Assembly (NCBI RefSeq): GCF_025699295.1
Contig: NZ_JAILWB010000002.1
Location: 62,001-126,000 of the forward strand
DNA from: Hydrogenophaga sp.
GTDB taxonomy: Bacteria; Pseudomonadota; Gammaproteobacteria; Burkholderiales; Burkholderiaceae_C
Length of the DNA stretch: 64,000 nt
Reading direction: 5' to 3'
Positions 19,678 to 27,807 of this stretch are shown in pieces. The stretch's first letter is position 1. Each line of letters starts with the position of its first letter. The translations under genes and the position numbers were made by a program. The notes beneath the pieces were generated by a model. It worked only from the letters and a program-made list of their open reading frames with translations, had not been told where the DNA came from and ran no database searches.

Positions 19678-21453
19678 TCAGGCGGTGGCACGGGCCGTGC
19701 TGGTGCGCACCGCGTTGGCGGCGGCCTTGAACGGTTCAGTGCCGGTGCGGCGCAGCGTGGCGACAAAGGTCTCGCGGTCGCTGCGCTGTGCGCGGTAGGT
19801 ATCGAGCAGGGCCTCGATCACGTCAGGCACTTCGCTGGCGGCGAACGAGGGGCCGATCACCTTGCCGGGCGTGGACTCGCCCGACAGGCGTGTGCCGTCG
19901 GAGCCGCCGAGCGTGACCTGGTACCACTCCTGGCCGTCCTTGTCGACGCCCAGGATGCCGATGTGGCCACTGTGGTGGTGGCCGCAGGAATTGATGCAGC
20001 CGCTGATGTGCAGGTCGATCTCGCCCAGGTCGTGCAGCTCGTCCAGGTCCTTGTAGCGCCCCAGGATGGCCTGTGCCAGCGGCAATGAGCGCGCGTTGGC
20101 CAGGTCGCAGAAGTCACCACCGGGGCAGGCGATCATGTCGGTGAGCAGGCCGATGTTGGGCTTGGCCAGGCCCAGCCGGCGCGCTTCGCGCCAGAGTTCG
20201 GGCAACTGGTCGCAGCGCACCCAGGGAAGCAGCAGGTTCTGCTCGTGCGTCACGCGGGCCTCGCCGGCCGAGAAGCGCTCGGCCAGTTCGGCGGCGCGGT
20301 CCAGCTGATCCGCCGTGGCGTCGCCGGGGGCCTGACCGAAACGCTTGAACGACAGCGTCACGGCGCGCAGATCCGGGTTCTGGTGCGGCTTGACGTTCTG
20401 CTGCAGCCAGCGGCTGAACTCAAGGTCGTCCTCGGCGGCGGCCTTGAGGATGTGCGCGATCTTCGCGTCCGCACTCTTGCGGTCGCAATTCAAGGCCGGC
20501 GGCACGAAGAAGGCGCTCACGCGGTCCAGCTCGGTCTGGCTGATGGTGTGCGGCGCGCCGTCCTTTTCGACGATGTCGCGGTACTCGGCCTCCACCTGGT
20601 CGGTGAATGCCTGGCCTTCTGCCTTCACGAGAATCTTGATGCGGGCCTTGTAGATGTTGTCGCGCCGGCCGAAGCGGTTGTAGGCGCGCACCACGGCCTC
20701 GAGGTAGTTGAGGATCTGGTGCCAGGGCAGGAATTCGCGGATCACGCTGCCGATGATGGGCGTGCGGCCCATGCCGCCACCCACGCGCACCTGAAAGCCC
20801 AGTTCCCCGTCCACGTTGCGCAGCAGCCGCAGGCCGACGTCGTGCCAGGCGGTGGCGGCGCGGTCTTCGCGCGCGCCGGTGATGGCGATCTTGAACTTGC
20901 GCGGCAGGAAGGCGAATTCCGGGTGCAGTGTGCTCCACTGGCGCATGATTTCGGCGAAGGGGCGCGGGTCGGCGACCTCGTCGACCGCGATGCCGGCCAG
21001 CGCGTCGGTGGTGATGTTGCGGATGCAGTTGCCGCTGGTCTGGATGCCGTGCATGTTCACGCTGGCCAGCAGGTCCATCACGTCGGCTGATCGTGCGAGC
21101 GGGATCCAGTTGTACTGCACGTTCTGCCGCGTGGTGAAGTGGCCGCAACGATCGGGCAAGGTGGGCACTTCGCTCAGGCCAGCGTTGGCCTGGGAGACGT
21201 CGCGGTCTTCCTTGTGGTCGAACTCGCGTGCAATCTTCGCGAGCACGCGCAGTTGCGGGCTGGAGATCTCGCCATAGGGCACCGCCACGCGCAGCATGGG
21301 CGCAAAGCGCTGCACGTACCAGCCGTTCTGCAGGCGCAGCGGCTTGAATTCGTCTTCTTTCAGCGTGCCGTCCTGCCAGCGGATGAGCTGGTCGCGGTAC
21401 TGGGCTGCGCGCAGACGCACGAACTGGCGGTCAAAGTCGGAGTATTGGTACAT
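19678..21453 (-). CDS. cysI: Sulfite reductase, hemoprotein (nitrite/sulfite reductase family)
   Basis: A 591-residue sirohaem and [4Fe-4S] enzyme that reduces sulfite to sulfide with six electrons. The cluster and sirohaem ligands are visible as CPGGDFC (C-x5-C) around residue 455 and CINSCGHHHSGHIG (C-x3-C) around residue 497. Two ferredoxin-like half-domains precede these, with RCGHFTTRQNVQYNW in the first repeat. No cysJ flavoprotein gene is nearby. DUF934 and a ferredoxin/reductase pair lie further down the same strand. tauE precedes it by 21 bases. Confidence 0.93.
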   Translation of the reverse strand: MYQYSDFDRQFVRLRAAQYRDQLIRWQDGTLKEDEFKPLRLQNGWYVQRFAPMLRVAVPYGEISSPQLRVLAKIAREFDHKEDRDVSQANAGLSEVPTLPDRCGHFTTRQNVQYNWIPLARSADVMDLLASVNMHGIQTSGNCIRNITTDALAGIAVDEVADPRPFAEIMRQWSTLHPEFAFLPRKFKIAITGAREDRAATAWHDVGLRLLRNVDGELGFQVRVGGGMGRTPIIGSVIREFLPWHQILNYLEAVVRAYNRFGRRDNIYKARIKILVKAEGQAFTDQVEAEYRDIVEKDGAPHTISQTELDRVSAFFVPPALNCDRKSADAKIAHILKAAAEDDLEFSRWLQQNVKPHQNPDLRAVTLSFKRFGQAPGDATADQLDRAAELAERFSAGEARVTHEQNLLLPWVRCDQLPELWREARRLGLAKPNIGLLTDMIACPGGDFCDLANARSLPLAQAILGRYKDLDELHDLGEIDLHISGCINSCGHHHSGHIGILGVDKDGQEWYQVTLGGSDGTRLSGESTPGKVIGPSFAASEVPDVIEALLDTYRAQRSDRETFVATLRRTGTEPFKAAANAVRTSTARATA

Positions 21454-21474
21454 CGTCTTCGTGGGGCTTCGGGA

Positions 21475-22266
21475 TCAAAAGGCCATCAGCTTCAGGCCGG
21501 CATAGGCCAGAAGGACGGACAGGGCGGAGCGCACCAGGCGCTCGGGGGTGTGACGCATCAGCCGCGTCCCCAGCCAGATGCCCGGCAGCGAACCGGCCAG
21601 CAACTGGACCAGCAGCGGCCAGTCCACCGAGCCCAGGCTGGCATGGCCGAGACCCGCCACCAGCGTGAGGGGGACGGCGTAGGCAATGTCGGCGGCCACG
21701 ATCCGCGGCAGCGGCAGCAGGGGGAACAGCAGCAACAGTACCGACACGCCGATGGCGCCCGCACCCACCGAAGTGAGCGTGACCAGGGATCCGATCACCG
21801 CGCCGAACAGCACCGGCAGGCTCCAGTGGCGCGCGCGCATGGCGTTGTGCATTTGACCCTCGGGGACATGGCGTGGCAGCTGTTTGCCACGCGCAGCCTT
21901 GTAGAACATGGCCGCCGCCGTCAGCAGCAAGGCCACACCCAGGGTGGTGGTCATGAGCGACTGGGCGAAGGCGCTGGCCGGACCCAGCTTCTGCAGCGCG
22001 GCCAGGGTGAGTAGCGCCGCAGGGATGCTGCCCGCGCACAGCTGACCCACCACGCGCCAGGGCACCAGCCGCTGCCGTGCCAGGCTCACCGTGCCACCCA
22101 TCTTGGTGAAGGCCGCGAACAACAGGTCGGTGCCAATGGCGAGGTGGGGCTTGACGCCGAAGAAGAAGATCAGGATGGGCGTCATGAGCGAGCCGCCACC
22201 CACGCCCGTGAGACCCACGATGAGTCCCACGGCGAATCCGGCCAGGATGAAGGCAATGTCAGGCAT
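21475..22266 (-). CDS. TauE/SafE family sulfite exporter-like permease
   Basis: A 263-residue integral membrane protein of the TauE/SafE (DUF81) family. The first helix and repeat AFILAGFAVGLIVGLTGVGGGSLMTPIL carries the family's glycine-rich motif, repeated as SVGAGAIGVSVLLLLFPLL in the second half. About eight helices are expected. Family members export sulfite, sulfoacetate or other organic anions. As the first gene before cysI it may move sulfur anions, which is inference from context. The ATG at 22266 (MPDIAFILAGF) is preferred over an upstream start lying in the AT-rich promoter region. Confidence 0.87.
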   Translation of the reverse strand: MPDIAFILAGFAVGLIVGLTGVGGGSLMTPILIFFFGVKPHLAIGTDLLFAAFTKMGGTVSLARQRLVPWRVVGQLCAGSIPAALLTLAALQKLGPASAFAQSLMTTTLGVALLLTAAAMFYKAARGKQLPRHVPEGQMHNAMRARHWSLPVLFGAVIGSLVTLTSVGAGAIGVSVLLLLFPLLPLPRIVAADIAYAVPLTLVAGLGHASLGSVDWPLLVQLLAGSLPGIWLGTRLMRHTPERLVRSALSVLLAYAGLKLMAF

Positions 22267-22345
22267 GGGGGCGACTGTAGAGAGGCATCGATATATCCCA
22301 AACGATTTTTTGCTCATGCCCATATTTCAAATTGGTATAAACAAT
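22267..22345 (-). promoter_or_regulatory. Probable promoter region of the tauE-cys operon
   Basis: This AT-rich stretch directly upstream of tauE contrasts with its GC-rich surroundings. It contains TTTATACCAATTTGAAATAT on the transcribed strand, which has the T-N11-A layout bound by LysR-type regulators, and a TATATC that could be a -10. CysB binding is plausible because cysB is encoded in this window, but the motif match is weak. Confidence 0.35.
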
Positions 22346-22432
22346 ACGGGCTCGTGCTGGATCACACGCCAATCGCCCGCTTGTCGCGAGTTCGCGACCG
22401 CGCATCGCTTCGCCCGGCGTAACATCCGCGCC

Positions 22433-23245
22433 ATGCAGAAGCAGCGTGTCCTGGTCAGCGTGGTCGGTTTCTCCGACGTGGAGCGGCACGCGCTCAACAC
22501 GGTCTTTCGCCTGTCCCAGGAGCGAGACCTGTCCTACGCCCCCTGGGCGCCGCTGCTGGCACCCGGTGCGGCGGTGCCGACGACCGTGCCGCAAGTGGCG
22601 CTGGTCGACGGCGAAAGCCTGGAGGCGGTGCTTTCCCATGCGAAGGAGATGCCCAGCGGCCAGCGCCTGATCTGGGTCGGCCCGGATGCGCCCGAGCACG
22701 CCTGGCGGGTGTTGCAGCGTCCCATCGAGTGGGCTGCGGTGCTGCACGACCTCGATGCCGTGTTCGCCGCGCACCAGGTCGACTCGGGCCTGCTCGATCT
22801 GGATGTGACCGCGCCGTCGCCACTGGATCTGGACCTCGACATGGACATGGGTGAACCCGGCGAGATCGTGCGGCGCGCTGTGGTGATCGGCGCCGACGAA
22901 CAGGAGGGCACCTACCTGCGCACGCGCCTGGCGCTGGCCGGGGTGGCGCATGTGGACGAGGTGACGGAGACAGAGCTGGCGCTTGAACTCATGGAGCGCC
23001 ACCGCTATCTGTGCGGGGTGTTCAACCTGGACGACCACCGCATCGATGTGTGGGCCCTCATGCGCCACTTTGTGACGCGCAACCCGCAGGCACTCACCCT
23101 CGCCACGACCGAGCTGGCCGGTCCGCTGGCAGGCTGGTGGCGCCGCCGCCGTGTGCGGCGCGACGCGCACCGCGTCGGCATCACGGCCTTGCTGGAGCGG
23201 CCCTTCCAGCCCCGTCAGATCTCCGCCTGGCTGGACCTGATCTAG
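22433..23245 (+). CDS. Unknown protein with two degenerate receiver-like halves
   Basis: A 270-residue protein I do not recognise by name. The C-terminal half has the pattern of a response-regulator receiver: RRAVVIGADEQEG (strand 1 with acidic pair, residues about 147-159), GVFNLDD (strand 3, residues 195-201, possible phospho-Asp) and ALLERPF (strand 5, 252-258, with Arg in place of the invariant Lys). The N-terminal half shows a weaker copy: RVLVSVVGFSD, VALVDGE (D59), LIWVGPD and QRPI. An Asp/Leu-rich linker (residues 118-140) joins them. No output or DNA-binding domain is visible. The ATG at 22433 is the natural start. It is transcribed away from the cys operon. Confidence 0.6.
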   Translation: MQKQRVLVSVVGFSDVERHALNTVFRLSQERDLSYAPWAPLLAPGAAVPTTVPQVALVDGESLEAVLSHAKEMPSGQRLIWVGPDAPEHAWRVLQRPIEWAAVLHDLDAVFAAHQVDSGLLDLDVTAPSPLDLDLDMDMGEPGEIVRRAVVIGADEQEGTYLRTRLALAGVAHVDEVTETELALELMERHRYLCGVFNLDDHRIDVWALMRHFVTRNPQALTLATTELAGPLAGWWRRRRVRRDAHRVGITALLERPFQPRQISAWLDLI

Positions 23246-23270
23246 AACCCGGCCCTGTTGTCTGCGGCGC

Positions 23271-24446
23271 TCAGGCCCGGGCCGCGGCCGGTGGGCGCCT
23301 GCGGGCGTGCTTCCAGGCAAAGCGCGCCGGGTCGATGGCCGCCAGCAGATCGGCTTCGTCCTGACGCGCAGGCTCGCCGTCCAGGGACGCGGCCAGGCGG
23401 GTCGCGCACCAGTGAGCCAGCGTGATGCCGCGCGATCCCAGCGCCGTCAACAGATGCAGTCCCGTAAGGCGAGGTGTCGCGGCCAGCGGCATGCGCATGC
23501 GGCGTGGGGGCTCCATGAGCGAGCGCAGTGCCTCGCAGTCCGGCGCTGCACCTACCAGCGGAAGTCGGTCCAGTGATGCGCAGCGCACCTGGGCCCAACC
23601 AAGCAGCGTGCCGTCGGCCATGGCTTCTCGCAGCTGCCGGGCGGCAGGCGGGCACATGGCGTTCAGGCTGGCAGCGTTGCTGTCGTGCGCGACTGCGCTC
23701 ACCGCCACGTCATGACGACCGCGTTCGTACGTGGAGCCCGTCGCCCACAAACGCGCCGGCCAGTGCGGCGGCAAACCGGTGTCCTCGTAGAGCGGGACGT
23801 ACACGCCCTGATTGCGCTGCGGCCGGGCCGCCAGCGGCTCGCTCCGCAGCGCGGCCAGGCTCATCTGGCCTTTGACCGGGCGCAGCGGCAGGCTGGCGGG
23901 GCCCGTGAGCGCCGAATGCTCCACCAGCAGGGCGAGGCTGCCGAATGCCGAGGCCACCACCACCACCGGTGCCTCGGCCAGATGGAGGCCATCCGTATCC
24001 AGCGCTTGCCACAGCGAGCCATGGCGCGCGAGGGCGTGTACCTGTGCCTGCCACATCGTTTCCATTGCGCTCAGTCGGGCTGCTTCCTGCAGCCAGGCCT
24101 GCACCAGGGCGGCCGGGCGTACCAGCGCGGCGGGCCGGCGCCCTGGATCGTGGCCGAGGTTGTCCACCTCGCACGCACGCCAGCCCTGGCCCTGTGGCAC
24201 CAGGCGTTGCAACTCGGCGAGTGTGGTGTCCACGCCGAGCGCCGACAGGCGCGACAGTGGCGTGGGCGCGCGCGTCACGTGCGCGCTGAGCATGCCCACC
24301 GGCAATGCGGATGCCCCTTGTGCCGGGCCGGCGGCCGCGTCCAGCAGTGTGAGCCGCCATCCGCGCCGAGCGAGCGCCGCGCACACGGCAGCACCCGCCA
24401 GGCCGGCGCCGATCACCAGGGCATGGCGTTTTTCCGAAGCTGGCAC
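23271..24446 (-). CDS. mnmC: FAD-dependent oxidoreductase, MnmC C-domain-like
   Basis: A 391-residue FAD-dependent amine oxidase of the DAO family with the dinucleotide motif VIGAGLAGAAVCAALARRG. The C-terminal ALGSRGITLAHWCATRLAASLDGEP matches the oxidase domain of MnmC. That domain removes the carboxymethyl group from cmnm5s2U34 in tRNA wobble uridines. It also has PVGMLSAHVTRAPTPLSRL near residue 50, as in MnmC. The methyltransferase domain fused in E. coli MnmC is absent, so only the oxidase half is encoded here. The assignment rests on these motifs; a general glycine/D-amino-acid oxidase remains possible. Confidence 0.7.
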   Translation of the reverse strand: MPASEKRHALVIGAGLAGAAVCAALARRGWRLTLLDAAAGPAQGASALPVGMLSAHVTRAPTPLSRLSALGVDTTLAELQRLVPQGQGWRACEVDNLGHDPGRRPAALVRPAALVQAWLQEAARLSAMETMWQAQVHALARHGSLWQALDTDGLHLAEAPVVVVASAFGSLALLVEHSALTGPASLPLRPVKGQMSLAALRSEPLAARPQRNQGVYVPLYEDTGLPPHWPARLWATGSTYERGRHDVAVSAVAHDSNAASLNAMCPPAARQLREAMADGTLLGWAQVRCASLDRLPLVGAAPDCEALRSLMEPPRRMRMPLAATPRLTGLHLLTALGSRGITLAHWCATRLAASLDGEPARQDEADLLAAIDPARFAWKHARRRPPAAARA

Positions 24447-24470
24447 AGGGAAGGGGCGTGGCCGAAAGAC

Positions 24471-24749
24471 TCAGTTGCCTTCGGACGGGGGAACGTATCC
24501 GGCGGCCGGGTCGGCGCCATCACCAAAGAAATGTTTCTCCATCTGGCGTGCCAGGTACTGGCGCGCCCGTGCATCGGCCAGGTTGAGCCGGTTTTCATTG
24601 AGCAGCATGGTCTGGTGCTTGAGCCAGGCGGCCCAGGCTTCCTTGCTCACGTTCTCGTACAGGCGCTTGCCCATTTCGCCCGGATAGGGCGGAAAGTCGA
24701 GCCCTTCGGCTTCCTTGCCGAGCTTGATGCAGTGGACGGTGCGTGCCAT
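24471..24749 (-). CDS. yggX: Fe(2+)-trafficking/oxidative damage protection protein YggX
   Basis: A 92-residue YggX-family protein, the usual size. It lowers damage to Fe-S clusters by oxidants and may deliver Fe(II). The start [27 protein letters not shown] is highly characteristic, including the conserved Cys7, and is followed by [22 protein letters not shown] precedes the ATG. The gene is just upstream of the MnmC-like gene on the same strand and diverges from a ferredoxin reductase gene. Confidence 0.95.
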   Translation of the reverse strand: MARTVHCIKLGKEAEGLDFPPYPGEMGKRLYENVSKEAWAAWLKHQTMLLNENRLNLADARARQYLARQMEKHFFGDGADPAAGYVPPSEGN

Positions 24750-24769
24750 GGGGATATCCTTGCGATTGG

Positions 24770-24798
24770 TTTATATGGTGTGGTTATAAGGAACTGAA
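24770..24798 (-). promoter_or_regulatory. Promoter of yggX
   Basis: On the minus strand TTCAGT (24798-24793), a 17-base spacer and TATAAA (24775-24770) lie about 20 bases before the yggX ATG, in an AT-rich patch of the 275-base gap. The rest of the gap toward 25024 holds a GCCGGCC/GGCCGGC hairpin and a TACAAT at 24990 that may be the -10 of the next gene. Confidence 0.55.
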
Positions 24799-25024
24799 GA
24801 AATTATTCGTTCCAGAACTGATCGACCGCCGGCATGATCCGGAGTGTTGTTCGGTGGCGCCGCCTGTCAGCGACCGCATGACCCTCGCCGGGTGTGCAGA
24901 AAGCCCGCCACTGTAGCAAGGTTTCGGTGCCCTGCCGGCCGGTGTGGCCGGCGCATTGCCCTGGACACGGCCCCGCCGGGCCAACTTTCTACAATACCGG
25001 GATCAGACCCCATCAGGATTTCTC

Positions 25025-25795
25025 ATGAGTGCATTTCTGGAAGAGCGCGTGCTCAGCGTTCACCACTGGACCGACCGGCTGTTCAGTTTCACCACCACGC
25101 GCGACACCTCGCTGAGATTCTCCAATGGCCACTTCACCATGATCGGCCTGCGGGTGGACGGCAAACCGCTGCTGCGCGCGTACAGCATCGTCAGCCCGAA
25201 CTACGCCGACCACCTCGAATTCCTCAGCATCAAGGTGCAGGACGGTCCGCTGACTTCGCGTCTGCAGCACATCCAGGTGGGCGACAGCATCGTGGTCGGT
25301 CGCAAGCCCACCGGCACCTTGCTGGTCGACTATCTCTTGCCGGCTCGTCGCCTGTACCTGCTGGGCACGGGCACGGGTCTGGCGCCGTTCATGAGCATCA
25401 TCCGCGACCCGGAGACCTATGAACGCTTCGAGCAGGTCGTGCTGGTTCACGGTGTGCGCCAGGTCAAGGAACTGGCCTATCGCGAACTCATCTCCGAGCA
25501 ACTCCGGCACGACGAGTTCCTGGGTGACGAGGTCCGGCAGAAGTTGCTGTATTACCCCACGGTCACGCGCGAGCCCTTCATGCACCAGGGCCGCATCCCG
25601 CAACTCCTGTCCGACGGCGTGATCGCCAAGGACCTGGGTATTCCACCACTCAACCCGGCCGAAGACCGCGTGATGATCTGCGGCAGCCCCGAGATGCTGC
25701 GCGACCTCAAGGCCCTGTGTGAGAAGCGCGGCTTCAAGGAAGGCAACACCAGCACACCGGGTGACTTCGTCATCGAACGCGCTTTCGTGGGCTGA
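25025..25795 (+). CDS. fpr: Ferredoxin--NADP+ reductase (bacterial plant-type fold)
   Basis: A 256-residue FAD enzyme that exchanges electrons between NADPH and ferredoxin or flavodoxin. The FAD-binding RAYSIVSP (RxYS) motif is around residue 57. The NADP-binding LLGTGTGLAPFMSIIRD is around residue 117 and VMICGSPEMLRDLK around residue 218. The C terminus FVIERAFVG fits the subclass I bacterial FNR of Azotobacter/Pseudomonas. AGGA lies 8-10 bases before the ATG. It differs completely in fold from the TrxR-like reductase at 14685-15785, so the organism has two parallel routes. Confidence 0.93.
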   Translation: MSAFLEERVLSVHHWTDRLFSFTTTRDTSLRFSNGHFTMIGLRVDGKPLLRAYSIVSPNYADHLEFLSIKVQDGPLTSRLQHIQVGDSIVVGRKPTGTLLVDYLLPARRLYLLGTGTGLAPFMSIIRDPETYERFEQVVLVHGVRQVKELAYRELISEQLRHDEFLGDEVRQKLLYYPTVTREPFMHQGRIPQLLSDGVIAKDLGIPPLNPAEDRVMICGSPEMLRDLKALCEKRGFKEGNTSTPGDFVIERAFVG

Positions 25796-25877
25796 GGCGC
25801 GGGAACTTGCTGCAGACTGCGGGGCTCATTGCCCTGTCCCGCCCGGCGGCCGTGTTCGCCCCTCCTCAGGAATCCCC

Positions 25878-26402
25878 TTGATCGCCACGCTTTCTTCCAG
25901 TCCGCTCTCGCCCCTGGCGAACCACCCCCGCCGCATACTGGGCCTGATCGCGGCGGCCTGCGTCGCGATGCTGGCGTTCGGTCTGTATCTCCAGCACGTC
26001 GTGGGTCTGGAGCCTTGCCCCATGTGCATCGTGCAGCGGTATGCGCTGGTCGCCGTGGCTCTGGTGGCTGGTGTGACTGCCGTGTTCAAGCGCCGCTTCT
26101 TCCTGTATGCCGGCGTGATCAAGATGGGCGTGTTCGCGGCACTCGGCGCCTTTGTCGCCGCGCGCCAGAGCTGGCTGCAGTGGAATCCGCCCGAAATCCT
26201 GAGCTGCGGGCGCGACTTCTTCGGCATGATCGAGGCCTTCCCTCTGCGCCGCGCGATCCCCATGATCTTTCGCGGCAGCGGCGACTGCTCGGTGATCGAC
26301 TGGACTTTCCTCGGCCTGTCGATCGCCAACTGGTCCTTCCTCTGCTTCTCGGCCATCGCCCTGCTGGCCGTTGCCCTCTGGGCGAAGCGGCCCGCCGCCT
26401 GA
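25878..26402 (+). CDS. dsbB: Disulfide bond formation protein B
   Basis: A 174-residue inner-membrane protein that reoxidises DsbA and passes electrons to quinone. Four membrane helices are visible. The first periplasmic redox pair is CPMC after the first helix (EPCPMCIVQRYAL), and the second pair is in SCGRDFF and GDCSVIDW. No ATG fits: the first ATG would cut into helix 1. TTG at 25878 is chosen because AGGA sits 6 bases before it and the product then has normal length. Confidence 0.9.
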   Translation: MIATLSSSPLSPLANHPRRILGLIAAACVAMLAFGLYLQHVVGLEPCPMCIVQRYALVAVALVAGVTAVFKRRFFLYAGVIKMGVFAALGAFVAARQSWLQWNPPEILSCGRDFFGMIEAFPLRRAIPMIFRGSGDCSVIDWTFLGLSIANWSFLCFSAIALLAVALWAKRPAA

Positions 26403-26427
26403 GCGACCTGGCGTCTGGCCCGGCCCC

Positions 26428-27768
26428 TCAGCTGAGTTTCTTCACCAGCACCTGGCTCTTGCGGTCCCAGTTGTACTTGCGCTTGCGCGCCTCGGGCAGC
26501 CAGTCGGCATTGACCTGGACGAAGCCGCGCTTGATGAACCAGTGCATGGTGCGCGTGGTGAGCACGAAGATGCTCTGCAGGCCCTGGGCCCTGGCACGGG
26601 TTTCGATGCGCTTGAGCAAGCGCTCTCCGTCGCCCTGGCTCTGCGTGTCGGGTGAGACGGTGAGCGCGGCCATCTCGCCCGTGCGCGCTTCCGGGTAGGG
26701 ATAGAGAGCCGCGCAGCCGAAGATGACGCCGTCGTGTTCGATGATGGTGTAGTAGCCCGCGTCGCGTTCGATCTCGGTGCGGTCGCGCTTGACCAGGGTG
26801 CCGTCCTTCTCGAACGGCTCGATCAGGGCCACGATGCCGCTCACATCATCCATGGTGGCTTCGCGCACGCTCTCCAGCTTTTCGTCCACCACCATGGTGC
26901 CGATACCATCGTGGGTGTAGATCTCCAGCAGCAGGGCTCCGTCCACCGCGAAGGGCAGGATGTGGCTGCGTTCGACACCACCCTGGCACGCGCGGATGCA
27001 GTGCTGCAGGTAGAAGGCGGTGTCCGTGGGTTGCGTGGCCGCGGGCAGTGCCGCGAGCAACTTCTTCGCGTCGGCCAGTGGCAACTCGGTGTCGATATCG
27101 CTTTCGGGGTCTGCGTTGTCCACCCGGATGCCGGCCACCTCGGTGAGGAACATCAGCTTGTCGGCCTGCAGTGCCACCGCCACCGAGGTCGCCACGTCCT
27201 CCATGGTCAGGTTGAACGCCTCGCCGGTGGGCGAGAAGCCGAAGGGGGAGAGCAGGACCATGGCGCCCATGTCGAGCGTGCGCTGGATGCCTTCGGTGTC
27301 GACCTTGCGAACCAGGCCCGAGTGCTGGAAGTCCACACCGTCCATGAGACCGACCGGGCGCGCGGTGATGAAGTTGCCCGAGATCACGCGCACCGTGGCG
27401 CCCGCCATGGGGGTGTTGGGCAGGCCCTGGCTGAACGCGGCCTCGATCTCGTAGCGCAGCTGGCCGGCGGCTTCCTGCGCGCAGTCCAGCGCCACCGAAT
27501 CGGTGATGCGCATGCCGTGCGAGTACTTCGCCTCATGGCCCTTGAGCCGCAGCTGCTCGTTCACCTGGGGTCGAAAGCCATGCACCAGCACGATCTCCAC
27601 GCCCATGCTCTGGATCAGCGCGAGGTCCTGCGCCAGCTTCTCCAGCTTGCCGGCGGCGATCGCTTCGCCCGCGATGCCGACCACGATGGTATTGCCACGG
27701 TGTTTGTGGATGTAGGGCGCGACCGAGCGGAACCAGGGAACGAAGGTGAAGTTGAAGACGGTGGACAT
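26428..27768 (-). CDS. argA: N-acetylglutamate synthase
   Basis: A 446-residue enzyme catalysing acetyl-CoA plus glutamate to N-acetylglutamate, the first step of arginine synthesis. The N-terminal amino-acid-kinase-like domain (residues 1 to about 290: HRGNTIVVGIAGEAI, VLVHGFRPQVNE, LLSPFGFSPTGEAFNLTMEDVA) binds arginine for feedback. The C-terminal GNAT domain (residues about 300-446) contains GEMAALTVSPDTQSQGDGERLLKRIE. The ATG at 27768 gives the standard MSTVFNFTFVPWFRSVAPYIH start. A much longer upstream reading frame is antisense to hrpA and is rejected. It diverges from hrpA with only 39 bases between starts. Confidence 0.95.
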   Translation of the reverse strand: MSTVFNFTFVPWFRSVAPYIHKHRGNTIVVGIAGEAIAAGKLEKLAQDLALIQSMGVEIVLVHGFRPQVNEQLRLKGHEAKYSHGMRITDSVALDCAQEAAGQLRYEIEAAFSQGLPNTPMAGATVRVISGNFITARPVGLMDGVDFQHSGLVRKVDTEGIQRTLDMGAMVLLSPFGFSPTGEAFNLTMEDVATSVAVALQADKLMFLTEVAGIRVDNADPESDIDTELPLADAKKLLAALPAATQPTDTAFYLQHCIRACQGGVERSHILPFAVDGALLLEIYTHDGIGTMVVDEKLESVREATMDDVSGIVALIEPFEKDGTLVKRDRTEIERDAGYYTIIEHDGVIFGCAALYPYPEARTGEMAALTVSPDTQSQGDGERLLKRIETRARAQGLQSIFVLTTRTMHWFIKRGFVQVNADWLPEARKRKYNWDRKSQVLVKKLS

Positions 27769-27807
27769 GGATGGGGTGACAGGCAGTCGGTGGGCCGGGC
27801 GCCGATA

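Noticed and set aside
26734-27807. Long upstream extension of the hrpA reading frame
   Set aside because: It is the antisense of argA, with His/Gln/Val-rich shadow composition. HrpA homology begins only after the ATG at 27808.
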